DNA from: Oscillospiraceae bacterium
Lineage (GTDB): Bacteria; Bacillota; Clostridia; Oscillospirales; Oscillospiraceae
Reading direction: 5' to 3'
DNA length: 37,406 nt
Assembly (NCBI GenBank): GCA_017552325.1
Contig: JAFZQE010000050.1
Location: 1-37,406, forward strand
The translations under genes and the position numbers were made by a program. The notes beneath the pieces were generated by a model. It saw only the letters and a list, made by a program, of their open reading frames with translations. It did not search any database and had not been told where the DNA came from. Positions 14,136 through 22,127 of this stretch are shown piece after piece (positions within the stretch are counted from its first letter, which is position 1; each line of letters begins with the position of its first letter).

Positions 14136-16154
14136 TGAGTCTGCCGCTTCCTTCTTCTCCCTGCGGACGAGATAGCGCTGGAACAGCAGCACGGCCGCAA
14201 GCAGCAGAACGCCGATGACGTCGGTGATCGTCTGCGGATCCATCATCAGCAGGCCGCCCGCGCCGATCGCCAGCCGCAGCAGCGGGTGCATCGGCCGGAA
14301 GAGGTAGCCGTTGAGCGCGGCCGCCACGCCGAAGATGCCGATCACGGAGCTGACCACGACGAGGACCACCTGCAGCGGCGTCGTGTCGATCAGGAGCATG
14401 GCCGGGTTCATCGCAAAGATATAGGGCACGATGAAGGCCGCGATCGCGAGCTTTGAGGCGTTGAAGGCCGTTTTCATCGGCGGAGCCTTGGCGATGGCCG
14501 AGCCCGCGTAGGCCGCGAGCGCGACCGGCGGCGTGATGTCCGCGACGATGCCGAAGTAGAAGACGAAGAAATGCGCGGCGACGTCGGGGACGCCGATGGT
14601 GATGAGGATCGGCGCGCAGGTGGAGGCCATGATGCAGTAATTGGCCGTGGTTGGCACGCCCATGCCGAGCACGATGCAGCAGAGCATCGTCAGCGCCAGC
14701 GCGATCAGCACCCTGCCGCCGGAGACGGTGACGACCGCCGTGATCAGCTTCGAGGCCAGACCGGTGGAGGTGATGCTGCCCGCGACCAGACCGGCCATCG
14801 CGCAGGCCACCGCCACGGTGATCGTGCTGCGCGCGCCGGATTCCAGCGCGTCGATGATCTTGCTGAAATTCAGGCCGTTGTCCTCCGCCGCGTCGGGCTG
14901 AGCCTCAGCGCCTTCCGCCTTTTTCTTTGTGAGCGCCGGGATACGGTTGAACAGGCCGACGAGGATCGCAACGCCGATGGCGACCGCCGCGGCGAACTGC
15001 ATCGTGTGGCGGTTCGTCGCCACGAGCCAGACCAGAACGACCAGCGGCAAAAGCAGGTAGCTCATCGGCAGCAGTTTCCGCAGCTTCGGCAGCTCGTCGC
15101 GCGGGATGCCGCGCAGGCCGAGCTTCCGGGCCTCCAGATGCACGGCGATGTAGATGCCTGTGAAGTACAGCACCGCAGGCAGGATCGCCTTCAGCGCCAC
15201 CTGTCCGTAGGGAATGCCCATGTACTCGGCCATCAGGAAGGCCGCCGCGCCCATGATCGGGGGCATGATCTGACCGCCCGTGGAGGCCGCCGCCTCCACC
15301 GCGCCGGCGAATTCGCCCTTGTAGCCGGTGCGCTTCATCATCGGGATCGTCACCGAGCCGGTCGTCACCGTGTTGCCGACCGAGGAGCCGGAGACCATGC
15401 CGCAGAGCGCGGACGAGATCACGGCCACCTTGGCCGGGCCGCCGGCCGAAGCGCCGGCGACGGAATTGGCGAGGTCGATGAAGAAGGCTGATATGCCCGT
15501 TTTCTCCAGGAAAGCGCCGAAGATGATAAATACGACGATGTACTTCGCGCAGACGGTGATGGGCGTGCTGCGGATGCCGGTGTCGGCGTAGAAGAGGTCA
15601 TAGATCACCTTGCCGAAGCGGACGTTGATGAAGGCGTAGATCAGCAGCGCGCCGACCACGCAGAGGATCGGAATGCCCACGCAGCGGCGGCAGAGCTCCA
15701 TGAAGGAGAGGATCGCCGCGACCGCCATGGCGACCATGATCGGATCGCGCGTCGCGCGGGTCGCCATCGCGATGATGCTGTGGGCGTTGGCCGCGAAATA
15801 GAAGAAGGGCACCGCGCCGACGAGCATCAGCAGGATGTCGTACCAGGGCAGCGAATTGACCTTTACATGCGTCTTCTTGATGGGATAATACAGATAGCCG
15901 ATGATCAGGATAACGCCGAGAAAGATGTTCAGGCGCTCCTCGGGCATCATCGTGCTGAACAGGGTCACATAGATGCAATACAGCGAAAAAACTGCGCAGA
16001 AATAGCGCAGGATCTGCTTCGGGCGTCCTTCCCATATCCTGACGTTGGACTCCCGATCGTATTTTTTCATGACCTCGTCCAGAGATTCGGCGCTTGTTTC
16101 GACAGGAGCTCCGTCCGCGATCGCTTCTTCCTGTCTTCTCTTTTCCTCGTTCAT
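14133..16154 (-). CDS. TRAP transporter fused permease (DctQM type)
   Basis: 673 residues. Sodium- or proton-driven uptake permease in the cytoplasmic membrane. After a charged cytoplasmic N-terminus (about 55 residues), the small-subunit (Q-like) helices are followed by the large M-type transporter domain, the 4TM-12TM fusion usual for TRAP-TAXI systems. Conserved M-domain segments include SGSSVGNTVTTGSVTIPMMKR, EAAASTGGQIMPPIMGAAAF, GMGVPTTANYCIMA and ADITPPVALAAYAGS. The start at 16154 has GGAGA 5 bases upstream. It lies directly downstream of the TAXI binding lipoprotein, from which it is separated by a stable hairpin. The substrate is unknown; TAXI systems generally take organic acids. 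The stop codon is supplied by the repeat array. Confidence 0.95.
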   Translation of the reverse strand: MNEEKRRQEEAIADGAPVETSAESLDEVMKKYDRESNVRIWEGRPKQILRYFCAVFSLYCIYVTLFSTMMPEERLNIFLGVILIIGYLYYPIKKTHVKVNSLPWYDILLMLVGAVPFFYFAANAHSIIAMATRATRDPIMVAMAVAAILSFMELCRRCVGIPILCVVGALLIYAFINVRFGKVIYDLFYADTGIRSTPITVCAKYIVVFIIFGAFLEKTGISAFFIDLANSVAGASAGGPAKVAVISSALCGMVSGSSVGNTVTTGSVTIPMMKRTGYKGEFAGAVEAAASTGGQIMPPIMGAAAFLMAEYMGIPYGQVALKAILPAVLYFTGIYIAVHLEARKLGLRGIPRDELPKLRKLLPMSYLLLPLVVLVWLVATNRHTMQFAAAVAIGVAILVGLFNRIPALTKKKAEGAEAQPDAAEDNGLNFSKIIDALESGARSTITVAVACAMAGLVAGSITSTGLASKLITAVVTVSGGRVLIALALTMLCCIVLGMGVPTTANYCIMASTCAPILITIGVPDVAAHFFVFYFGIVADITPPVALAAYAGSAIAKAPPMKTAFNASKLAIAAFIVPYIFAMNPAMLLIDTTPLQVVLVVVSSVIGIFGVAAALNGYLFRPMHPLLRLAIGAGGLLMMDPQTITDVIGVLLLAAVLLFQRYLVRREKKEAADS

Positions 16155-16201
16155 CGCAGTCTCCGTTTCTTCGCCGCCGCGGCGGCGCAGGTATTCAGCG
16201 A

Positions 16202-16238
16202 CGCGGACCTCGCAGCCTGAAAGGCCGCGGGGTCCGCG
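16202..16238 (-). promoter_or_regulatory. Intercistronic hairpin between the TAXI lipoprotein and permease genes
   Basis: CGCGGACC (16202-16209) pairs with GGTCCGCG (16231-16238), with further GC-rich pairing possible in the loop, and no T-tract follows. Its position just after the lipoprotein stop is typical of mRNA-stabilising hairpins that keep binding protein more abundant than permease. Confidence 0.55.
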
Positions 16239-16260
16239 CTGTGCGGAAGCTTATTGCTTG

Positions 16261-17208
16261 TTATCCGTTGACCGTGAAGCCCTTTTCGGCAAAGAACTTC
16301 ACAGCGCCGGGATGATAGGGCACATCCGTTACGGAGGCGGCGAAGGCGAGGTCGAGCTCCTTGGCCTTGTCATGCGCGAGGCTGTCGGCATTGTTGAAGA
16401 CAGCGGACAGGAAGTTGTACACGTCCGCGTCCTTGACGTCGTTGCGGGCGATGACGACCGCGCCGACGGCGACCGTGCTCACGTCCTCAGGCGTGTTGTA
16501 GACCGAGGCGGGGATCACGTACTTCGTGTAGTAGGGCGAGGAGGCGGTCAGCGCGCTGATATGCTCGTCGTCGAGGCTGACCAGGTAGACGGGATTGGTG
16601 GCGGCCAGCGAGGTGACGGCGTTCGTCGGAGCGCCGGCCACGACAAAGGCGGCGTCGATCTGGCCGTCCTTCAGCGCCTCAGCGCTGTCGCCGAAGCTTT
16701 GGTAGGTGGGCTTGATGTCGTCCTCGCTCAGGCCGTAGGCGCTGAGGATATCGATCGCGTTGAAGTAAACGCCGGAACCGGAGGCGCCGATGGACACCTT
16801 GCGGTCGGCAAGGTCGGCGACGGTTTTGATATCGGGATTCAGGGTGACGATCTGGACCTGCTCCATGTAGAGCGCGGCGACGACGGAGAAGCCGCTGACG
16901 GCGCCGGTCTCGGCAAACAGGCGGCTGCCAGAATAGGCGTAGGCCATAACGTCAGACTGCACAAAGCCGAAGTCCGCGTCGCCGGCATCCAGGGACTCGA
17001 TGTTCGCCTTCGAGCCGCCGGAGGCGATGGCGGTGATCTTGGTGTCGGTGACTTCGCTGATCTTCTGCGACATCACGCCGCCGAAGGCGAAATAGGTACC
17101 CTGGTCGCCGCCGGTGGTGAAGACCAGGTCGCGCGACTTTTTGGCGCTGCAGGCGCACAGGCCGAGCAGCAGGCACAGGATAAGCAGAGCGGCAAGAAAT
17201 CTTTTCAT
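16261..17208 (-). CDS. TRAP transporter solute-binding lipoprotein, TAXI family
   Basis: 315 residues. The N-terminus (MKRFLAALLILCLLLGLCAC) is a signal peptide with candidate lipobox cysteines at its end, so the mature protein is probably lipid-anchored outside the membrane. The mature part has TAXI-family signatures: FTTGGDQGTYFAFGGVMSQKI at the front, SGGSKANIESLDAGDADFGFVQSD, then VSIGASGSGVYFNAIDILSAYG and the DAAFVVAGAPT segment. It captures the solute and delivers it to the fused permease encoded next. The start at 17208 follows GGAGG by 7 bases; an in-frame start 24 codons upstream has no ribosome binding site and would spoil the signal peptide. The upstream region holds an extended -10 promoter and an inverted repeat. 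Confidence 0.94.
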   Translation of the reverse strand: MKRFLAALLILCLLLGLCACSAKKSRDLVFTTGGDQGTYFAFGGVMSQKISEVTDTKITAIASGGSKANIESLDAGDADFGFVQSDVMAYAYSGSRLFAETGAVSGFSVVAALYMEQVQIVTLNPDIKTVADLADRKVSIGASGSGVYFNAIDILSAYGLSEDDIKPTYQSFGDSAEALKDGQIDAAFVVAGAPTNAVTSLAATNPVYLVSLDDEHISALTASSPYYTKYVIPASVYNTPEDVSTVAVGAVVIARNDVKDADVYNFLSAVFNNADSLAHDKAKELDLAFAASVTDVPYHPGAVKFFAEKGFTVNG

Positions 17209-17314
17209 AACAAATCCTCCCAAAATGATGATTTGCGGCTTCCCTGTCGGGCGGATCCAGTTCCCCCGTCGGATTATCATTCATCATCATACCGTTGCAG
17301 CAAAGCCGCCAAAA

Positions 17315-17341
17315 CTTTAGTGAATTAGCGAATCACCAAAG
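17315..17341. promoter_or_regulatory. Candidate operator of the TRAP operon
   Basis: CTTTAGTGA (17315-17323) and TCACCAAAG (17333-17341) form an inverted repeat with 8 of 9 positions matching and a 9-base spacer. It begins a few bases downstream of the expected transcription start, where a repressor would block the promoter. The regulator is not identifiable from this window. Confidence 0.5.
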
Positions 17342-17352
17342 TATACTGCTAT

Positions 17353-17361
17353 ATTATAGCA
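17353..17361 (-). promoter_or_regulatory. Promoter of the TRAP operon (extended -10)
   Basis: Minus-strand TGC then TATAAT (17353-17358). The -35 position reads TATCTT, which is weak, so the extended -10 would carry recognition. The -10 lies within a short palindrome (GCTATATTATAGC). Confidence 0.6.
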
Positions 17362-17437
17362 TCCTCTTTTCCGGAAAGATAGTCTTCAAGTTTGCAAAAT
17401 AGATAGGGTTCAATCTGCCGGATTTTGTTTATTTTTT

Positions 17438-17464
17438 ATAAAAAAATCCGGCAAAATGCCGGTT
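17438..17464 (-). terminator. Terminator of ugd
   Basis: Minus-strand stem CCGGCA/TGCCGG (17462-17457 with 17453-17448) followed by ATTTTTTT. It lies about 120 bases downstream of the ugd stop. Confidence 0.82.
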
Positions 17465-17511
17465 CCGTCAAGGAAATTCGCTTTACAGCCGCCATTTTCC
17501 CCGGGAATGCA

Positions 17512-17543
17512 CATCGCCCGCCTCCGGAAAGAGACGGGCGATG
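17512..17543 (-). terminator. GC hairpin after ugd
   Basis: CATCGCCCG (17512-17520) pairs with CGGGCGATG (17535-17543), with three further CTC/GAG pairs after one mismatch. There is no T-tract on the minus strand. It sits directly after the repeat array, in the same layout as at the pyk and TRAP genes; it may pause polymerase or protect the 3' end, with the terminator at 17438-17464 doing the release. Confidence 0.5.
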
Positions 17544-17545
17544 GA

Positions 17546-17573
17546 TTCACATAATTTTGTTTACATAATGTTT
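17546..17573 (-). repeat. 14-bp AT-rich tandem repeat array, two units
   Basis: Two consecutive units, TTCACATAATTTTG (17546-17559) and TTTACATAATGTTT (17560-17573), 12 bases downstream of the ugd stop codon. Same family and orientation as the arrays at 5593, 14080 and 30425. Confidence 0.75.
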
Positions 17574-17585
17574 GACGCCCTGATG

Positions 17586-19052
17586 TCAATCCCTGCGGAA
17601 GAGATCGCGGGTGTAGACCTTGTCTTTCACGTCGTCGAGGCAGGAGTCGTAGCGGTTGGCGAGGATGCAGCCGCTCAGTTCCTTGAAGCGGCGCAGATCG
17701 TTGACGACCGGCGAACCGAAGAAGGTCTCCCCGTCCGGCAGGCTCGGTTCGTAGATGATGACCGAAGCGCCCTTGGCCTTGATGCGCTTCATGACGCCCT
17801 GGATCGAGCTCTGGCGGAAGTTGTCGGAATTGACCTTCATCGTCAGCCGGAAGACGCCGACCGTCACCGGCTTCTCCTGATCCGGGCTGTATTCGTTGCT
17901 GCCAGAGTAGGAATAGGCTCCGGCCATCTCCAGCACCCGGTCGGCTATGAAGTCCTTGCGGGTGCGGTTGCTCTCGACGATGGCGGAGATCATGTTCTGC
18001 GGCACATCGTTGAAATTGGCGAGAAGCTGCTTGGTGTCCTTCGGCAGACAGTAGCCGCCGTAGCCGAAGGAGGGGTTGTTGTAATGCGCGCCGATGCGCG
18101 GATCGAGGCAGACGCCGTCGATGATCTCGCGGGTGTTCAGGCCTTTGCTCTCGGCATAGGTGTCCAGCTCATTGAAATAACTGACGCGCAGCGCCAGATA
18201 GGTGTTGGCGAAGAGCTTGACGGCCTCGGCCTCGCTCGGACCCATGATCAGCTTCGGCACGTCCTCCTTCAGCGCTGCCGCAGCCAGCAGCCCGGCGAAG
18301 GTCTCCGCCTCCTTCCGCTGTCCGGCTTCCGCCCCCACGATGATGCGCGAGGGGTAGAGATTGTCGAACAGCGCCCTGGATTCGCGCAGGAACTCCGGCG
18401 AGAAGAGAATGCGCTCGGAGCCGAAGCGCGCCCTGGCGGCCTTCGTGTAGCCCACCGGGACTGTGGACTTGATGACGATCGTCGCTGCCGGATTGAGCCG
18501 GAGCGCCTTTTCGATCACGTCCTCGACGGCGGAGGTGTCAAAGAAATTCTTCTTCGTGTCGTAATTGGTCGGCGTGGCGACGATGACGTAGTCCGCGCTC
18601 CCGTAGGCGAGCTGCTCGTCGAGAGTCGCCGTCAGATCCAGGCCGCCCTCGCGCAGGGCCTGTTCGATCTCCCCGTCGCGGATTGGGGACCGGCCGCGGT
18701 TGACCATGTCTGCCTTCGCCTGAGTGCGGCAGGTGGCAAAGACCTTGTTCTGACGCGCCAGCAGCACCGCCATCGACAGCCCCACATAGCCGAGCCCCGC
18801 TACGGCGATCACCGGCTTTTTGCCGGACGGAAGCGCGGGCTCTTCGGTGTACAGCGCGGCGGCGTCGAAGCCGAGGATCTCCGCCAGCACGTCGAGCTGG
18901 TCGAGCGAGGGCTTGTAGTCCTCGTTTTCCAGCCTGCCGAGCATCGAGCGGTGGATCCCGCTGCGCTGCGCCAGCTCCGCCTGTGTCATTTGCTGCTCAC
19001 GGCGGCAGCGCTTGACCGTTTCCGCCAGCTTTTTTGAGGAAAACTTTTTCAT
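17586..19052 (-). CDS. ugd: UDP-glucose 6-dehydrogenase with N-terminal XRE helix-turn-helix
   Basis: 488 residues. The C-terminal ~410 residues are a HasB-like nucleotide-sugar dehydrogenase that oxidises UDP-glucose to UDP-glucuronate with two [11 protein letters not shown] Rossmann motif after residue 80, [19 protein letters not shown], and the catalytic Cys335 in [10 protein letters not shown]. The first ~70 residues are an XRE/Cro-type DNA-binding domain ([16 protein letters not shown], then [14 protein letters not shown]), fused in frame with no internal ribosome binding site evident. The start at 19052 follows AAAGGAG by 10 bases. The promoter region contains two inverted repeats that could be its own operators, so the protein may act as both enzyme and autoregulator. 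It is divergent from the MBOAT/DHHW operon. A nucleotide-sugar dehydrogenase of slightly different specificity (for example UDP-ManNAc) is less likely. Confidence 0.93.
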   Translation of the reverse strand: MKKFSSKKLAETVKRCRREQQMTQAELAQRSGIHRSMLGRLENEDYKPSLDQLDVLAEILGFDAAALYTEEPALPSGKKPVIAVAGLGYVGLSMAVLLARQNKVFATCRTQAKADMVNRGRSPIRDGEIEQALREGGLDLTATLDEQLAYGSADYVIVATPTNYDTKKNFFDTSAVEDVIEKALRLNPAATIVIKSTVPVGYTKAARARFGSERILFSPEFLRESRALFDNLYPSRIIVGAEAGQRKEAETFAGLLAAAALKEDVPKLIMGPSEAEAVKLFANTYLALRVSYFNELDTYAESKGLNTREIIDGVCLDPRIGAHYNNPSFGYGGYCLPKDTKQLLANFNDVPQNMISAIVESNRTRKDFIADRVLEMAGAYSYSGSNEYSPDQEKPVTVGVFRLTMKVNSDNFRQSSIQGVMKRIKAKGASVIIYEPSLPDGETFFGSPVVNDLRRFKELSGCILANRYDSCLDDVKDKVYTRDLFRRD

Positions 19053-19069
19053 TTTCCGATAAGCTCCTT

Positions 19070-19088
19070 TGTTATGTCGTTTATAACA
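19070..19088. promoter_or_regulatory. Inverted repeat in the ugd leader, candidate operator 1
   Basis: TGTTAT (19070-19075), a 7-base spacer, and ATAACA (19083-19088): a perfect 6-bp inverted repeat immediately upstream of the ugd ribosome binding site and about 11-30 bases downstream of the predicted transcription start. Confidence 0.55.
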
Positions 19089-19110
19089 TCATATATTACG
19101 CAAATATGAT
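19088..19110. promoter_or_regulatory. Inverted repeat over the ugd -10, candidate operator 2
   Basis: ATCATAT (19088-19094), a 9-base spacer, and ATATGAT (19104-19110): a perfect 7-bp inverted repeat covering most of the ugd -10 hexamer (19106-19111) and the expected start point. A bound dimeric XRE protein would block transcription. Confidence 0.6.
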
Positions 19111-19134
19111 ATCACAGGCGTCTTTTTCTGTCAA
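19106..19134 (-). promoter_or_regulatory. ugd promoter
   Basis: Minus-strand TTGACA (19129-19134) and TATCAT (19106-19111) separated by 17 bp. Confidence 0.85.
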
Positions 19135-19187
19135 CGGATAGTTTTCGGATCGGAACGGCTGTTTCCGGCGGCATCGGCGAAAAATGC

Positions 19188-19216
19188 TTGCAAAAAGGCG
19201 GTGTTTTTTGTAAAAT
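19188..19216 (+). promoter_or_regulatory. Promoter of the MBOAT-DHHW operon
   Basis: Plus-strand TTGCAA (19188-19193) and TAAAAT (19211-19216) separated by 17 bp; leader of about 65 bases. It diverges from the ugd promoter with about 55 bases between the two -35 elements. Confidence 0.75.
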
Positions 19217-19290
19217 AATTGTTTGTACGGGCCCGTACCCTCGAAGCCCCTGACGAACTGCCGAGAACGAAAGAAACGAGGAGCCCCTCC

Positions 19291-20691
19291 ATGGTTTTTT
19301 CCAGTCTGACCTTTCTGTTTCTGTTTTTGCCGATCCTGTATCTGCTGCTGTTCCTGTCGCGCTCACCGCGCTGGCGCAACGGCGTGCTGATCGCCGCCTC
19401 CCTGCTCTTTTACGGCTGGGGCGAGCCGGTCTGGATCCTCGCCATGCTCTTTTCCACGGCGGTCAACTACCTCTGCGCGCGCGCGATCGACGCCACCGAG
19501 CGCAAGGGGCTGCGCAGGCTCTGCCTCGTTGTCGGCGTGATCGCCTCGATCGCCTTCCTGTTCTACTTCAAATATGCCGCCTTCCTGCTCAACACCGTGC
19601 TGTCCTTCACTTCCGTGAGCTGGCGGATGGACTCGCCGCAGCTGCCGATCGGCATTTCCTTCTACACCTTCCAGATCCTGACCTACACGGTGGATGTCTA
19701 CCGCCGCAAGGCACCGGTGCTGAAAAACCCGCTGCGTCTGCTGCTGTACATCAGCTGCTTCCCGCAGCTGATCGCCGGGCCGATCGTCCAGTACGGCGAC
19801 ATCGCCGACCAGCTGGAGGAACGGCAGATCAGCGTGCCCGATTTCGCCGAGGGCATGCAGCGCTTCGTCAAGGGCCTGGCCAAGAAGGTTCTGCTTGCCA
19901 ATCTCTGCGGTGCGGCGCTGGAGGAGCTGACGCTGGCCGGGACGGGCACGGCTCTCTCCGTGGGCGGGGCATGGCTCGCCGGTCTGCTGTACACGCTGCA
20001 GATCTACTACGATTTCTCCGCCTACTCCGACATGGCCATCGGCCTTGGCCGGACGCTTGGCTTCCGCTATAAGGAGAACTTCCTCTTCCCCTACGGTTCC
20101 TCCTCCATCACCGAGTTCTGGCGGCGCTGGCACGTCTCGCTCGGCAGCTTTTTCCGCGACTACGTCTATATCCCGCTCGGCGGCAACCGCCGCGGCACGG
20201 CGCGGACGATCTTCAACATGCTGGTCGTCTGGGCGCTGACCGGCCTCTGGCACGGCGCAAGCTGGAACTTCGTCGTCTGGGGCGCCTATTACGGCGTGCT
20301 GCTGATCCTCGAGCGCTTCGTGCTCGCGAAGGCGCTGGAGAAGGTGCCGAAGCTCCTGCGCTGGCTGCTGACCTTCGTGATCGTCCTGATCGGCTGGATC
20401 ATCTTCTATTACACCGATTTTTCCGCCGTCTGGCAGCACGTGCTGGCGCTCTTCGGTATCGGCGGCGCCGGCTGGATCGACGCGCAGACCGTCGCCGTCG
20501 CTCGCAAGTACACGGTCTTCCCGCTGCTCTGCCTGCTGCTGAGCCTGCCCTGGGTCCCTGCCCTCGGCAAGGCGATGCCGGAAAAGCTGCGCGACTTCCT
20601 ACAGCCGATCGTCACCGTCGTTCTCTTCGCCGTCTCGGTGCTCTTCCTCGTCGGGCAGAGCTATAACCCCTTCATCTACTTCCGTTTCTGA
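19291..20691 (+). CDS. MBOAT family O-acyltransferase (AlgI/DltB-like)
   Basis: 466 residues, polytopic membrane protein with about ten hydrophobic segments. Family members move an acyl group, usually acetyl, across the membrane for O-modification of an exocellular polysaccharide. Signatures seen: SLLFYGWGEPVW near the N-terminus, SFYTFQILTYTVDVYR, the FWRRWHVSLGSFFRDYVYIP segment near residues 275-295, and the catalytic His321 in GLWHGASWNF. It is closest in pattern to the AlgI branch. The start at 19291 has GAGGAG 7 bases upstream; an in-frame ATG 24 codons earlier is within the promoter region. It is followed after 8 bases by two DHHW genes, the usual partner of AlgI-type MBOATs, so the product is probably an O-acetylated envelope glycan. 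Confidence 0.93.
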   Translation: MVFSSLTFLFLFLPILYLLLFLSRSPRWRNGVLIAASLLFYGWGEPVWILAMLFSTAVNYLCARAIDATERKGLRRLCLVVGVIASIAFLFYFKYAAFLLNTVLSFTSVSWRMDSPQLPIGISFYTFQILTYTVDVYRRKAPVLKNPLRLLLYISCFPQLIAGPIVQYGDIADQLEERQISVPDFAEGMQRFVKGLAKKVLLANLCGAALEELTLAGTGTALSVGGAWLAGLLYTLQIYYDFSAYSDMAIGLGRTLGFRYKENFLFPYGSSSITEFWRRWHVSLGSFFRDYVYIPLGGNRRGTARTIFNMLVVWALTGLWHGASWNFVVWGAYYGVLLILERFVLAKALEKVPKLLRWLLTFVIVLIGWIIFYYTDFSAVWQHVLALFGIGGAGWIDAQTVAVARKYTVFPLLCLLLSLPWVPALGKAMPEKLRDFLQPIVTVVLFAVSVLFLVGQSYNPFIYFRF

Positions 20692-20699
20692 GGTGCGGC

Positions 20700-22103
20700 A
20701 TGAAGCGTCCCTATTTTCGACTTGCCGCCGTTTACCTCTGCCTGCTGGCGGCCTTCTGCCTCGGTCTCGGGGAGCTGCTTCTGGCAGAGAAAGAAGAGCG
20801 GCCCTCCTACACCGAAAACCGCATGCTGCGGGGCTTTCCCGCGCTCACGGCCGCCTCGCTGCGCGACGGCAGCTTTATGGACGGCTTTGAGGCCTGGCTT
20901 TCCGACGCCTTTTTCTTCCGCGAGGAGGCCGCCGCCTTCTCTGACGGTACAAAAACGCTCTTTTCTCTCCGCTCCGACGATCCCGCGGCCGCCGTCGTCC
21001 CCGAGGCGCAGGCCTGGGCGCTGGACGAGGAGGAGCAGCGGGAGCTGGACGAGCTGATCGAAGAGATCGCCTCGGAGACCCCGTCCCCCACGGCTTCCCC
21101 GCAGGATGTCGAAGAGGAAGAAGCGCCTGCAGCCGCCGCGCCGCTCGCTTCGGCGGAGGCCTTCCGCCGTCCGACCCCGGAGGTGACGCAGAGCGCCTCG
21201 ATCTGGACGGAGAAGGCCGACGGCCGCCGCTCGGTCTATGAGAGCTTTCCCGCGGATCATATCGCCGTTCTGGCGCGTGTCCTCAACGAATACCGCGCCG
21301 CCCTGCCCGCCGACGGGACCGTCAGTCTGCTCAACCCGATGGTCGCCGACCTGGCCAACACCGTGCTGCAGGAGCACACGGCCGTGGACTGGGGCTGCGA
21401 TCTGGACGAGGTGCTGCAGCCTTATCTGGACGAGGGTGTGCGCTTTTACGATCAGACAGATATCCTGAGGCCCTATGTCGGGCTCTATACGCTGTATCCG
21501 ACCGTCGACCATCACTGGCATCCCATCAGCGCCAAGCTCGCGCTGGACGCGATGCTGAGCGATCAGGGGCCGGTGCCCAACGGATATGACGAATACCGCT
21601 ACTGGCTGGACAATGTCCACGACGCCGGGCCCTTCACGGCACAGGAGCTGGAAGCTGTCACGCGCAGCATCGAACAGGTGCCGGTGACGGTGCTGAACGC
21701 GCCAGCGGAAAGCTACTGCCTGGAGCGGCTGACGGAGCTGTCTCCCAGCAAGCTGATCGACCATGAGGATTCGCTGGCCTATGCGCAGTATTTCGGCGGC
21801 AATCTTCATACCTGGCGTCTTTTCGTCACCGGCTTCCACACAGGACGGAGCGCCATGGTCATCGGCGACAGCTTCGACCTGCCCTTTATCGCCTATCTCT
21901 TCCCCTATTACGACCGGATCCTCGTCACCGACTTCCGCGACGGCGGCTACTCCCGCGCGGAGGCCGGCGCGAACGTCAGCGAATACATCGCCGAATATGA
22001 GGTCAGCGATGTGTACATCATCTACTGCAGTTATTTCTCTCTCAACACCGACACGGTGCAGGATCGGCTGGAGCGCTATTTCTTCATGGTTTACGACCGC
22101 TGA
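20700..22103 (+). CDS. DHHW family protein 1 (AlgJ/AlgX-like)
   Basis: 467 residues. An N-terminal membrane anchor or uncleaved signal (LAAVYLCLLAAFCLGLGELL) leads to an extracellular domain. Residues 30-85 (ERPSYTENRML.GFP, then FEAWLSDAFFFREEA) are the typical entry region of this family. A low-complexity acidic/proline linker spans about 100-155, and the family motif VDHHWHP has Asp270-His271-His272-Trp273. A Ser in VIGDSFDLPF near residue 390 resembles the GDSF nucleophile loop of SGNH-like acyltransferases. With the MBOAT upstream, it is predicted to transfer acetyl groups to a glycan outside the cell. Tandem paralogue of the next gene; their first ~85 codons are nearly identical at the DNA level, unlike the rest. 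Confidence 0.9.
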   Translation: MKRPYFRLAAVYLCLLAAFCLGLGELLLAEKEERPSYTENRMLRGFPALTAASLRDGSFMDGFEAWLSDAFFFREEAAAFSDGTKTLFSLRSDDPAAAVVPEAQAWALDEEEQRELDELIEEIASETPSPTASPQDVEEEEAPAAAAPLASAEAFRRPTPEVTQSASIWTEKADGRRSVYESFPADHIAVLARVLNEYRAALPADGTVSLLNPMVADLANTVLQEHTAVDWGCDLDEVLQPYLDEGVRFYDQTDILRPYVGLYTLYPTVDHHWHPISAKLALDAMLSDQGPVPNGYDEYRYWLDNVHDAGPFTAQELEAVTRSIEQVPVTVLNAPAESYCLERLTELSPSKLIDHEDSLAYAQYFGGNLHTWRLFVTGFHTGRSAMVIGDSFDLPFIAYLFPYYDRILVTDFRDGGYSRAEAGANVSEYIAEYEVSDVYIIYCSYFSLNTDTVQDRLERYFFMVYDR

Positions 22104-22127
22104 TCCTCGCCTCAGGCAGAGTTTCCT

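Larger units (their letters stand above)
17209..17585. other. Intergenic region between ugd and the TRAP operon
   Basis: 377 bases without a gene. On the minus strand, in order, it holds the two-unit 14-bp repeat (17573-17546), a GC hairpin (17543-17512), the ugd terminator (17462-17438), the likely TRAP promoter (-10 at 17358-17353), a 27-bp inverted repeat (17341-17315), and an untranslated leader of about 140 bases before the lipoprotein start. I see no further gene or structured RNA. Confidence 0.7.

Noticed and set aside
16155-16260. Terminator between the TAXI lipoprotein and the TRAP permease
   Set aside because: The hairpin lacks a T-tract and the two genes must be expressed together; a stability hairpin fits better.
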